DNA of 38,167 nucleotides from contig NZ_JAKNRW010000046.1 in the NCBI RefSeq assembly GCF_023072615.1, positions 1 to 38,167 on the forward strand. Direction: 5' to 3'. The position numbers and the translations under genes are program-made. This document shows positions 7,814-15,483 of the stretch, piece by piece. The number at the start of each line of letters is the position of its first letter. Within the stretch, counting starts at the first letter, position 1. The notes beneath the pieces are model-generated. The model saw only the letters and a program-made list of their open reading frames with translations, was not told the DNA's origin and made no database searches. The DNA is from Pseudomonas violetae. Its GTDB lineage: Bacteria; Pseudomonadota; Gammaproteobacteria; Pseudomonadales; Pseudomonadaceae.

Positions 7814-8565
7814 CGAGCGGCCTCCAGGCTATTCTGCACTTCGGCTTTCACCCAACTGGCACGGGCTTCGCGCTTAAGCACTTCGAGGCGCATGCGCAGC
7901 AACAGCACCGCGCCGAAGAAACAGTAGAACCCCAGCACGGTAAACAGCAGCGGCAGCCACATTTCAGCAGGCATCGCCGGCTTTTCGGTCAGGGTGAAGG
8001 TGGCGCCCTGGTGCAGGGTGTTCCACCACTCCACCGAGTATTTGATGATTGGAATATTGATCACACCGACAATCGCCAGCACCGCGCACGCCTTGGCAGC
8101 GCTCTCACGATTACTGATGGCGTTGCCCAGCGCAATGAGACCGAAGTACAGGAACAGCAGGATAAGCATCGACGTTAGTCGCGCATCCCAGACCCACCAC
8201 GAACCCCATGTCGGCTTGCCCCAGATCGCGCCGGTCACCAGCGCCACGGCGGTCATCCAGGCGCCGATGGGCGCTGCGCATTGCAGGGCAACGTCGGCCA
8301 GCTTCATCTTCCACACCAGCCCGACGATGCCGCACACCGCCAGCATCACATAGACCGATTGCGCCAGCATGGCGGCGGGAACATGGATATAGATGATACG
8401 AAAGCTGTTGCCTTGCTGATAGTCGGGCGGCGCAAAGGCCAGGCCCCAGACCACACCGATACCCATCAGCAGCAACGCCGCGATGCTCAACCACGGCAGC
8501 AGTTTACCGCTGATGCCGTAGAACCATTTGGGTGAGCCGAGCTTATGAAACCAGGTCCAGTTCAT
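7810..8565 (-). CDS. ccmC: Haem exporter membrane protein CcmC
   Basis: A 251-residue, six-helix membrane protein. The WWD-type haem motif WGSWWVWDARLTS is at residues 120-132. Conserved histidines flank it: IYIHVPAAM (His61) and one in the WWNTLHQGATF stretch further on. CcmC presents haem to CcmE at the periplasmic face. It overlaps ccmD by four bases, but 93 bases separate it from ccmB upstream, the only real gap in the ccm block. Confidence 0.95.
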   Translation of the reverse strand: MNWTWFHKLGSPKWFYGISGKLLPWLSIAALLLMGIGVVWGLAFAPPDYQQGNSFRIIYIHVPAAMLAQSVYVMLAVCGIVGLVWKMKLADVALQCAAPIGAWMTAVALVTGAIWGKPTWGSWWVWDARLTSMLILLFLYFGLIALGNAISNRESAAKACAVLAIVGVINIPIIKYSVEWWNTLHQGATFTLTEKPAMPAEMWLPLLFTVLGFYCFFGAVLLLRMRLEVLKREARASWVKAEVQNSLEAAR

Positions 8566-8583
8566 ACTGTTTCCATCACGGTT

Positions 8584-8631
8584 GCTCTTCGCTATGAAGA
8601 GCCAAGGGTCTGCCTGTTTTTCAAAAAACAG
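8584..8631 (-). other. Two small hairpins in the ccmB-ccmC spacer
   Basis: Two perfect inverted repeats lie in the 93-base spacer: GCTCTTC/GAAGAGC (8584-8602, 5-base loop) and CTGTTTTT/AAAAACAG (8614-8631, 2-base loop). Neither is followed by a clear T run on the minus strand, so a terminator is not supported. mRNA processing or stability between ccmAB and ccmC is possible. Confidence 0.4.
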
Positions 8632-8658
8632 CGATCAAAAAACGACCAGACCTCATTA

Positions 8659-9327
8659 TTATTCGCCGACGCTGATCTTCAGGCCAGCAGCTATTGCAAA
8701 AGGTGTCAGGGTTATTGCCAGAGCGGTCAGGCTACCCAGCCACAGCAGATAACCGGTCGCCGGCATACCCTGCAGTGCCGCCTGCAAGGCGCCACTGCCG
8801 AGAATCAATACCGGGATGTACAGCGGCAGTATCAAAAGCGCCAGCAGCAAGCCACCACGCTTCAATCCCACGGTTAACGCCGCGCCCACCGCACCGAGCA
8901 GGCTCAGCACCGGTGTACCCAGCAACAGGGAAAGCAGCAACACCGGCAGACAGGCGGCAGGCAATCCGAGCATCAACGCCAGCAGTGGAGCCAGCAAAAC
9001 CAGGGCCAGGCCGGAGAAAGCCCAGTGTGCCAGTACCTTGGCCAAAACCAGAAGAGGCAGGGGGTGCGACGAAAGGACCCACTGCTCAAGGGAACCATCT
9101 TCGAAATCACTGCGGAAAAGCCCGTCCAGCGAGAGCAGGACCGATAAAAGGGCTGCTACCCAGACCAGTCCCGGAGACAAGGTTTGCAACAATTGAGACT
9201 CGGGACCGACCGCCAAAGGGAACAGTGAAACCACGATCGCGAAAAAAACCAGCGGATTCGCCAGTTCAGCCGGCCGGCGGAACAGCAAGCGGGCCTCGCG
9301 GGCAACCAGCAGGCCAAAAACACTCAT
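8659..9327 (-). CDS. ccmB: Haem exporter membrane protein CcmB
   Basis: A 222-residue protein, very hydrophobic, with about six membrane helices. The conserved N-terminal part ARLLFRRPAEL and the stretch FEDGSLEQWVLS at about residues 75-87 are typical CcmB signatures. It is the membrane partner of the CcmA ATPase and works with CcmC and CcmD to release holo-CcmE. It overlaps the ccmA stop by four bases. Length matches the family (about 220). Confidence 0.93.
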   Translation of the reverse strand: MSVFGLLVAREARLLFRRPAELANPLVFFAIVVSLFPLAVGPESQLLQTLSPGLVWVAALLSVLLSLDGLFRSDFEDGSLEQWVLSSHPLPLLVLAKVLAHWAFSGLALVLLAPLLALMLGLPAACLPVLLLSLLLGTPVLSLLGAVGAALTVGLKRGGLLLALLILPLYIPVLILGSGALQAALQGMPATGYLLWLGSLTALAITLTPFAIAAGLKISVGE

Positions 9328-9959
9328 ACGGCCCAGTTCCCCAGATCAATGTCACGGTAGCCGGCCGGCATCCGGCTCAGCGTGTGGTGGGTCGTCAGCA
9401 CGACCATGCCGCCCCGCTCACAGTGCGCGCCAAGATGCTCTTCAAGTTGCGCCACGCCCTGTTTATCCAGCGCGGTGAAGGGCTCATCGAGAATCCATAA
9501 TGGCGGGCTGTCCAGGTACAACCGCGCCAACGCCACACGACGCTGCTGGCCGGCAGACAGGGTGTGACAGGGCACATCCTCGAATCCGCGCAGCCCGACG
9601 GCGCCCAGCGCCTGCCAGATGGCTTCATGGGACGCGGGTTGATGCAGGGCGCAGAGCCAGCTCAGGTTCTCTTCCGGGGTCAGCAAGTCCTTGATCCCGG
9701 CGGCATGGCCAATCCACAACAGATTGCGGGCCAGTTCGTGGCGTTGCTCGTTGAGCGGCCGGCCGTTGAGCAGCACTTGACCGGCAGTCGGCTGCATCAA
9801 CCCCGATAAAAGCCGGAGCAGACTGGTCTTGCCGCTGCCATTGGGACCGCTGATTTGTACCATTTCGCCACTGGCCAGTCTCAATTCGAGATTTTCGAAA
9901 AGCAGCCGAAGGTCTCGCTCACAAGCAAGGGCAACGGTTTGCAGGACTGGACTGGTCAA
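9324..9959 (-). CDS. ccmA: Haem exporter ATP-binding protein CcmA
   Basis: A 211-residue ABC ATPase. Walker A is GPNGSGKTSLLR (about residues 38-49), the signature is LSAGQQRRVALARL, and Walker B runs into LWILDEPFTALD. A switch His lies in TTHHT near the end. ATP hydrolysis by CcmAB drives release of holo-CcmE from CcmCD. It is the first gene of the ccm operon, with a likely sigma70 promoter about 140 bases upstream. The start at 9959 gives a normal N-terminus before the ABC core. Confidence 0.94.
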   Translation of the reverse strand: MTSPVLQTVALACERDLRLLFENLELRLASGEMVQISGPNGSGKTSLLRLLSGLMQPTAGQVLLNGRPLNEQRHELARNLLWIGHAAGIKDLLTPEENLSWLCALHQPASHEAIWQALGAVGLRGFEDVPCHTLSAGQQRRVALARLYLDSPPLWILDEPFTALDKQGVAQLEEHLGAHCERGGMVVLTTHHTLSRMPAGYRDIDLGNWAV

Positions 9960-9980
9960 GAGATCACGGGCCTTTACGGT

Positions 9981-10007
9981 TCAAGTCGGCGGTATTGCGG
10001 CCGCTAA
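9981..10007 (+). promoter_or_regulatory. Candidate FliA (sigma28) promoter for fliK
   Basis: TCAA (9981-9984), 15 bases, then GCCGCTAA (10000-10007). The Pseudomonas FliA consensus is about TAAA or TCAA, N15, GCCGATAA, so there is one mismatch in the -10. It points at fliK, 150 bases downstream, a flagellar-type gene, which supports function. Confidence 0.55.
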
Positions 10008-10099
10008 AGAGATGCAGGATAAATGCATTGGCGGCCCGTTATGGAGAGCTGCGTCAAGCAAATGCATTGTTTCGCGCGCCCCATAGACGACGGGGCGGC

Positions 10100-10126
10100 A
10101 TTATACATGCCATCTCCTACTCTCAA
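10100..10126 (-). promoter_or_regulatory. Candidate sigma70 promoter of the ccm operon
   Basis: On the minus strand TTGAGA (10126-10121) and a perfect TATAAT (10105-10100) are separated by 15 bases, a little short of the usual 17. The start site would be near 10093, giving a leader of about 130 bases before ccmA. Confidence 0.45.
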
Positions 10127-10156
10127 GAGTGCAATTTCCTCAGGTTGTGACCGCGT

Positions 10157-11722
10157 ATGACAGGCGAAATGAACATCCTTCCAATCTCGCAGAATGCGCC
10201 GGTCACTTCACGCCCGCAAACCAGCGGCGAACTGCTCAAGTTGCTGACACCCATGGAGGGCCTGATATCCGCCGGACAATCCGCCAACGCCGAAGTGCTG
10301 TCACTCAAGCAGGCCGACCAGGCGTTCCAGCTGCTGCTGAAGATCACCCTTGAAAGCGGGCGCCAGACCACGCTCCAGGCCACCAGCACCCAGCCGCTAC
10401 CCCAAGGCACCAGCCTGGCAATCACTCAACCCTCGGCAGGCAATCTGGCCATCACGCTGCAACAGGCCCTCGCCTCCAGCGCCGCCACCCTCACCCGCCT
10501 CGACACGGGCCAACTGCCGGCGGGCACCCTACTGCAAGGCAAGGTGCTCACCTCACAGGTGATGCCGCAGGAATCGGGCCAGCCGACCGTGTACCGCTCG
10601 ATGGTCAGCCTGCTCAATACCGCACTGAGCGGTAGCACCCTGAGTATCGACAGCCCGACTCCGCTGCGCATCGGCACGTTGCTCAGCGCCCTGGTGCAGG
10701 ACAGCCAGACCTTGAAATTCGTCCCCCTGGGCAGCCGCTCGGAGCAACTGGCAGTGACCCAGCAACTGGCCAGCCAGCAGAGCCGTCAAGGTTCCCTGGA
10801 CGGCCTGCTGAAGCTTCTGCAGAGCCTGCCCGCCGGGAGCCAGACCTCCAGCGACTTGCGCGCCGCTGCCGAAAAGCTGCTCGCTGGTCTGCCGGATGTT
10901 CAGCAATTGAGCAGCCCGAAAGGCCTGGCACTGGCCCTGGCAAACAGCGGCGTGTTCCTCGAATCAAAGCTCCTTGGCGGACTGAATCCGTCGCTGGCCC
11001 CGGATATGAAAGGTGATCTGCTCAGGCTGATCGCCCAATTGAGCCCGGCACCCAACACGCAAATGAACGCGATCATTGCCGCCAACACCCTGGCCCAGGC
11101 CATGCCGAGCTTCATGCGCAATGCCTTGGGCATGCTCAGCCAGGTGAGCGCCAAGCCCTCGCCGACCAGCTTTCCCCTAGCCGATCGCCTGTTGCAGAAT
11201 GCCGACGGGGAGGATGATCTCCAACACCTGCTGCGCTTGGCAGCCGCTGCGGTATCGCGCCTGCAAAGTCACCAGCTGTCGAGCCTGGAACAGACAGGGG
11301 TGACCGCCGATGGGCGCTTGATGAATACCTGGCAGCTGGAAATCCCGATGCGCAATCTGCAGGACATTGTTCCTCTGCAGGTCAAATTCCAGCGTGAAGA
11401 CGCGCCGGAAAAAGAACAGCCAAAAGATCGTCATGAAGAACGCCCACCCAAGCAGCAACTGTGGCGAGTCGAGTTGGCGTTCGACATGGAACCCCTGGGG
11501 CCGTTGCAGGTTCAGGCCCAACTGATCAGCGGCAGCCTGTCTGGCCAGCTGTGGGCGGAACGGCCGTACACCGCCAGCCTGATCGAAAGCAACCTGACCG
11601 CCTTGCGGCAACAACTGCTCGATTCTGGCCTGAACGTGGGCGACATCGACTGTCACCTCGGAACTCCGCCCCAAGGCCCGCAAACCCGTCTCGAACAACG
11701 CTGGGTGGACGAAACCGCATGA
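10157..11722 (+). CDS. fliK: Flagellar hook-length control protein FliK family
   Basis: A 521-residue protein with a long Gln/Ser/Leu-rich N-terminal and central region and a C-terminal Flg_hook-type domain at about residues 385-480 (ELEIPMRNLQDIVPLQVKF, then LEPLGPLQVQAQLISGSLSG). FliK-type proteins act as secreted rulers that switch the flagellar type III exporter from hook to filament substrates. The start at 10157 is kept; ATG at 10169 is equally possible. It overlaps the flhB-like gene by four bases (ATGA), so the two are one operon. Pseudomonas also has fliK in the main flagellar cluster, so this may be a second, divergent copy whose precise job is unproven. Confidence 0.82.
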   Translation: MTGEMNILPISQNAPVTSRPQTSGELLKLLTPMEGLISAGQSANAEVLSLKQADQAFQLLLKITLESGRQTTLQATSTQPLPQGTSLAITQPSAGNLAITLQQALASSAATLTRLDTGQLPAGTLLQGKVLTSQVMPQESGQPTVYRSMVSLLNTALSGSTLSIDSPTPLRIGTLLSALVQDSQTLKFVPLGSRSEQLAVTQQLASQQSRQGSLDGLLKLLQSLPAGSQTSSDLRAAAEKLLAGLPDVQQLSSPKGLALALANSGVFLESKLLGGLNPSLAPDMKGDLLRLIAQLSPAPNTQMNAIIAANTLAQAMPSFMRNALGMLSQVSAKPSPTSFPLADRLLQNADGEDDLQHLLRLAAAAVSRLQSHQLSSLEQTGVTADGRLMNTWQLEIPMRNLQDIVPLQVKFQREDAPEKEQPKDRHEERPPKQQLWRVELAFDMEPLGPLQVQAQLISGSLSGQLWAERPYTASLIESNLTALRQQLLDSGLNVGDIDCHLGTPPQGPQTRLEQRWVDETA

Positions 11723-12054
11723 GCCATTCCGACACCCCACGCCAGGCCATCGCCCTCAAGTACGACGGCACCCACGCCCCGACTCTCACAGCCAAAGGCG
11801 ACGATGCCCTGGCCGAAGCCATCCTGAAAATCGCCCGCGAATATGAAGTGCCAATCTACGAAAACGCTGAACTGGTGAAGTTGCTGGCGCGGATGGAGTT
11901 GGGAGAGAGTATTCCGGAGGAGTTGTATCGTACGATTGCGGAGATTATTGCGTTTGCCTGGAAGTTGAAGGGGAAGTTTCCGGAGGGGCAGGATCCGGAT
12001 GCGCCGATGGTAGAGAAGGACGTGACGCCTGGGGCTCAGTCACGTCGCGATTGA
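11719..12054 (+). CDS. FlhB C-terminal domain-like protein (EscU/YscU/HrcU-type switch domain only)
   Basis: A 111-residue soluble protein that matches only the cytoplasmic C-terminal domain of FlhB. The segment PRQAIALKYDGTHAPTL aligns with the region after the NPTH cleavage site (there NPTHYAVALKYD), and KIAREYEVPIYENAELVKLL is the typical conserved helix-strand. No membrane segments and no NPTH tetrad are present, so the protein equals the already-cleaved FlhB fragment. Such stand-alone proteins are known in several flagellated bacteria (FhlB or FlhX type) and can partly replace the FlhB C-terminus in export switching. Coupling to fliK through a four-base overlap fits that role. Its last 15 residues are variable. 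Confidence 0.85.
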   Translation: MSHSDTPRQAIALKYDGTHAPTLTAKGDDALAEAILKIAREYEVPIYENAELVKLLARMELGESIPEELYRTIAEIIAFAWKLKGKFPEGQDPDAPMVEKDVTPGAQSRRD

Positions 12055-12101
12055 CCGCGTGGAATTTCCCCCAGCTGGTGAGGTGAAGTGCTTGGCACAC
12101 T

Positions 12102-12115
12102 CCCGGCCTGCCGGG
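12102..12115. terminator. Weak hairpin between the convergent flhB-like gene and the T6SS immunity gene
   Basis: CCCGGC/GCCGGG with a 2-base loop lies within a wider imperfect stem (ACACT ... AGTGT, about 12097-12133). It lacks a T run on either side, so termination is uncertain, but it is the only structure in the 71-base convergent gap. Confidence 0.3.
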
Positions 12116-12125
12116 TGGGCGAGCG

Positions 12126-13148
12126 CTAAGTGTTACGTGGTGATAGAGGCAAGCCAGTTGCCGGATCTAGCCCCTTCTCGGCGCTTAGCTTTTCGATCAG
12201 TTCTTGTGGTGGGATCACAGGTACGTACGGGTCGCGCTCACGCTGCCACCGGAAAGTGCCGTCCCACTCTGGAAGGGGAGCAGGTGGGAGTGGCACGATG
12301 TCGTCCAGCTCCGGTATTTTTGCGCCGAGATGTTCGTGTCGCCCTAAGAAAAGTTGGATTTTTTTATACCGGACAACACGCTCGCTATCTTTTGTCAGCG
12401 CAAGGTAATCTAATGCGTCGGAGGCGGACGGCCCATTAAATGCGTCAGCTAGGACAGAAGCGCTCGTAACATCACCATTTCTAATAGCTGTTTGGTAACC
12501 TTGTAGAGCTTCCTCATAGAGCCCAGAATCTTGTAGGTAACTAGAGTATCTACCTGCTGCAGAACGATGCCCCTGCTCCATCGCACACTTATACATGGAA
12601 AGCACTACGCCACCTGCATTGGGAACATAGGATAGTAGCCTAGCGACATAGTACTGAGCATCAGGACTGCCCATATCAGCGGCTCTTCGAAAATATGCCT
12701 TTGAGGCAACCAGATCCTGTTTTACTCCATAACCCGCTTCGAGGTAATGGGCCATATCATAGTAAGCCCCAGGTATTTCTTTCTTAATAAAAACCTCGAC
12801 AAGATCAATGGTCTCCTTACTGGCATCAGGAGAGCTGGACTGCCCGGCCGAAAGCAAAAATTGTAAATTAGTAGCGGCTTTGTAGTGGCCGTGCGCAGCC
12901 GCGACACGGTAATATTTTGCAATATCTTCATAATTCTTCCGCCCTTTATCGTGCTCTAAATAAAGTCCATAGCGATACAACACGTTCGCAGCCTCATCCA
13001 GCTCTGGTAAGTGATCACGCTCAAAAACACATTCGAACTCCAATCGAGAGTACGCAAAATCGAACTGCGATGCATCAGGCATATCTTCATCCTTAATGTA
13101 GTAAACCGCAATGACAATTAAAACAACCAATATGAATGTTTTTTTCAT
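12126..13148 (-). CDS. Tli5-like immunity protein, Sel1 repeats, N-terminal membrane anchor (paralogue 1)
   Basis: A 340-residue protein. Residues 4-18 form a membrane segment with no lipobox cysteine, followed by DEDMPDASQ. Sel1/TPR-like helical repeats follow, for example KNYEDIAKYYRVAAAHGHYKAA, YLEAGYGVKQDLVASKAYFRRAA and MGSPDAQYYVARLL. A conserved tail PLPPAPLPEWDGTFRWQRERD ends it. The same architecture is shared by the paralogue at 19460. It sits 2 bases after the pld1 stop, as immunity genes follow Tle5/PldA effectors (PA3488 after PA3487 in P. aeruginosa). It should neutralise PLD1 in the periplasm while tethered to the inner membrane. The DNA is clearly AT-richer than vgrG. Immunity function is inferred from family and position. 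Confidence 0.8.
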   Translation of the reverse strand: MKKTFILVVLIVIAVYYIKDEDMPDASQFDFAYSRLEFECVFERDHLPELDEAANVLYRYGLYLEHDKGRKNYEDIAKYYRVAAAHGHYKAATNLQFLLSAGQSSSPDASKETIDLVEVFIKKEIPGAYYDMAHYLEAGYGVKQDLVASKAYFRRAADMGSPDAQYYVARLLSYVPNAGGVVLSMYKCAMEQGHRSAAGRYSSYLQDSGLYEEALQGYQTAIRNGDVTSASVLADAFNGPSASDALDYLALTKDSERVVRYKKIQLFLGRHEHLGAKIPELDDIVPLPPAPLPEWDGTFRWQRERDPYVPVIPPQELIEKLSAEKGLDPATGLPLSPRNT

Positions 13149-13150
13149 CT

Positions 13151-15112
13151 CTAATCCAGATTCTTCCGTGATTCACTCTCTTGCAAAAATTCAACTAATG
13201 ATGGTACGTGAGACCCCAATTCAAATTTTTTCCCCACCTCTAACTTTTTCATCCTTCTTATGTCGTTTTTCCATATTATTCTCGCCCATTTATCATACGT
13301 ATCCTTTATATCTTGGCCCGCTACATCCTCGCCCATATGCACCCCAAACAAATGCTCCCGCAACGGCCGAGTAATTGCCGGGTCCTCAATACAAATATTC
13401 AACTCGCTATCAACCTGCATACTCCGCGTATTCACATTCGCCGAACCCAAGGTGCAAAACGCATCGTCCACAATCATCAACTTGCTGTGCACATACACAT
13501 CCATCCAGTTATCCGGCGGTGAATCCGGCGCCACCAACGTGCAGATATGCACCTTGAGCCCGGGAATCTGCATCGGCGAAATGATTGCCTGTTCCTTTTC
13601 AGGCAGCTGTTTTTCAAGCTCCACCACCCTGGCCCGCGCCTGTGCCTGATCCGCCTTCAAGCTTTCGTAGTAGCCCAGATGCGGCTCGATGGGGTAGGTG
13701 CCGTGGATTCTTTCGAACACACCACGGTTAGCGTTGGCCATGAACGCCGTCTGCCTGGCCTGCTCCAGCTCGGCCAGCAGCTCTTCACGCCGTTCAGCCC
13801 GGGCGATGCCCGGCATCAGTTCCGGGCGCCCCAGGCGTTTCAACATGCGGAACGTGTTGACGGAGCCGTCACCCATGGCCTCCTGGGAGGCATTGGTGAC
13901 GACGAACAGGTAGATGGGGTCGTACTTGTCGAGGTCGCGTCCGCCGTTGATGAGGTTTTGCACCACGCTTTTGATCTTGTCCGCCAGCGGTGGCCAGCGG
14001 AAGTACTGGTTTTCGATGTAGATGAACCGGGTGGTGTTGTTGACGGCCTGCAGGTACATCTTTTCGATGTCTTTGGTATTTTCCTGGCTCTGGGTCCTGA
14101 GCACCTGCGCCATCACGGGTACGCCGTGCCCGGGTCGCCAGTGCAGTTGCGCTGGAATGTGTTGGCGCTGGGCCAGCAGGTCGACGCGGGTTTCTTTCTT
14201 CCAGGCTTCGCAGAAATTGTGGTTCAGGTACTCCAGGACCGGGCCGGTGAGTCGGCTGGAAATGTCCTGGCGCGGCGTTGCGCCATTGCGGCCGAACTGG
14301 GCGTGGTTTCGCACATAACTGTGATCGTCTTTGTCCCAATAGGCATCCAGGGTGTTGTGCCCCATCACGAACCCGACCGCCACTTCCGGTTTTTCGTAGT
14401 CCACCAGCACCATCTTCTGGTGATGCGTGGGCTCGGCAACCATTGCCAGCGTACTCATAGCCTTGTTGGTAGTGCTGCGGTCCTGGTCCAGCGCTTCCAT
14501 GGCCAGGCGCCAGGCTATTTCGGCACGATCCAGCAGGCTGAAGTCCCGGGTGACGAATTCGATATTCTTGATGTGCAAGGCGGTGTCATTGCCCCAGCGG
14601 AACATATGAAAGAAGCGTTGTCCCAGCTGGATGGGGCCGGTTTCGGCGCCGGTGTAGGCGAGCCGGACCTGGCGATACCACATCTTGTCGTATTCGATTT
14701 GGGCGTCGTTGCGGTTCTGCTTGTACTGGCCAAACCAGTTGGTGACGTTGTCACCCGGGGTCATGTTTTCCGAGGTCTGGGCGACTCGCAGGCTGTCGTA
14801 CCAGCAGAGGATCCGTACTTGAACGCCTTCCTCGGCCTTCTTGATCAATAGATCCCCAATGCGCAGTGAGCGGGTGTCACCGCGCTTGAAGTACATCGAC
14901 GGCTGAAAGCCCCAGCAGATGATTTCCACGCTGCTCTGAGCCGCCATGATGGCGTCGTAGACTGCACCGAAGGCACGTTCGCCGTTCACCAGTGGCTCGA
15001 AGGTGGCGGGCACAGGGGAGTATTCGGTGCATTGCACGAACCAGGGCAGAGTGAGGACGCAAGAGGTGGTTTTGCTTGTGGCAATCGGGACGGTGATGTA
15101 TGGCATGGTCAT
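13151..15112 (-). CDS. T6SS phospholipase D effector, Tle5/PldA type (PLD1)
   Basis: A 653-residue protein with two HKD motifs: HQKMVLVD with His231, Lys233 and Asp238, and HSKLMIVD with His542, Lys544 and Asp549, followed by GSANVNTRSM. Tle5 effectors are injected into the periplasm of rival cells, where they hydrolyse phosphatidylethanolamine to phosphatidate. A charged helical segment lies at about residues 435-510 between the domains. The start at 15112 is set by GGAGG seven bases upstream (GGAGGCTTGAACATG); the longer open frame to 15499 is a shadow of the VgrG tail. No signal peptide is seen, as expected for T6SS cargo. The 3' end (from about 13350) is AT-rich like the immunity gene. 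Confidence 0.9.
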   Translation of the reverse strand: MTMPYITVPIATSKTTSCVLTLPWFVQCTEYSPVPATFEPLVNGERAFGAVYDAIMAAQSSVEIICWGFQPSMYFKRGDTRSLRIGDLLIKKAEEGVQVRILCWYDSLRVAQTSENMTPGDNVTNWFGQYKQNRNDAQIEYDKMWYRQVRLAYTGAETGPIQLGQRFFHMFRWGNDTALHIKNIEFVTRDFSLLDRAEIAWRLAMEALDQDRSTTNKAMSTLAMVAEPTHHQKMVLVDYEKPEVAVGFVMGHNTLDAYWDKDDHSYVRNHAQFGRNGATPRQDISSRLTGPVLEYLNHNFCEAWKKETRVDLLAQRQHIPAQLHWRPGHGVPVMAQVLRTQSQENTKDIEKMYLQAVNNTTRFIYIENQYFRWPPLADKIKSVVQNLINGGRDLDKYDPIYLFVVTNASQEAMGDGSVNTFRMLKRLGRPELMPGIARAERREELLAELEQARQTAFMANANRGVFERIHGTYPIEPHLGYYESLKADQAQARARVVELEKQLPEKEQAIISPMQIPGLKVHICTLVAPDSPPDNWMDVYVHSKLMIVDDAFCTLGSANVNTRSMQVDSELNICIEDPAITRPLREHLFGVHMGEDVAGQDIKDTYDKWARIIWKNDIRRMKKLEVGKKFELGSHVPSLVEFLQESESRKNLD

Positions 15113-15114
15113 GT

Positions 15115-15483
15115 TCAAGCCTCCGATTTCGGCGAGTTGAGTTGGGTGTAGGCCTGGCGGAATGGGCTGCGCTCCCCAGCCGGTGAAATGTCCGGATGAG
15201 GCAGGCCCTGATGACGCAGGAAACCTTGATTGGCCTGCTCGGCGTTGGCCTGCTCGCCCCGGTAATCCCCCACTACCGGCAAGTCGTAGCGCACGCCGTT
15301 CGCCAGTTCGATGTAATAGCGAGAGGTAGTAACGTGGTGATCGACCTCGACTGCGCCACTGGGATCCAGGACCCCCGTGCCCACTTGCGCACCATCGGCG
15401 AAGAGCGTGTACGGCATAGCGTCCAGCGACTGATAATTGGCGGCAGGACTTATCCCTGCCGCCAATGAGAGGGTTTGCTTGAC
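15115..15483 (-). pseudogene. VgrG C-terminal (transthyretin-like) extension cut off by an in-frame TAG
   Basis: This 122-codon frame continues vgrG without any shift after the TAG at 15484-15486. It reads VKQTLSLAAGISPAANYQSL, then a beta-rich stretch PYTLFADGAQVGTGVLDPSG and YYIELANGVRYDLPVVGDYR. It looks like the transthyretin-type tails that some VgrG proteins use to carry lipase effectors (shown for EAEC VgrG and Tle1). In-frame TTG (15465) and ATG (15420) codons lack a Shine-Dalgarno, so separate translation is doubtful. It ends 2 bases before pld1. It could be a nonsense-mutated vgrG end, a read-through product, or a separately made adaptor. Confidence 0.7.

Noticed and set aside
13547..14851. 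434-codon plus-strand ORF inside pld1
   Set aside because: It is antisense to PLD1, which has both HKD motifs; long antisense frames are common in GC-rich DNA and this one shows no family signature.
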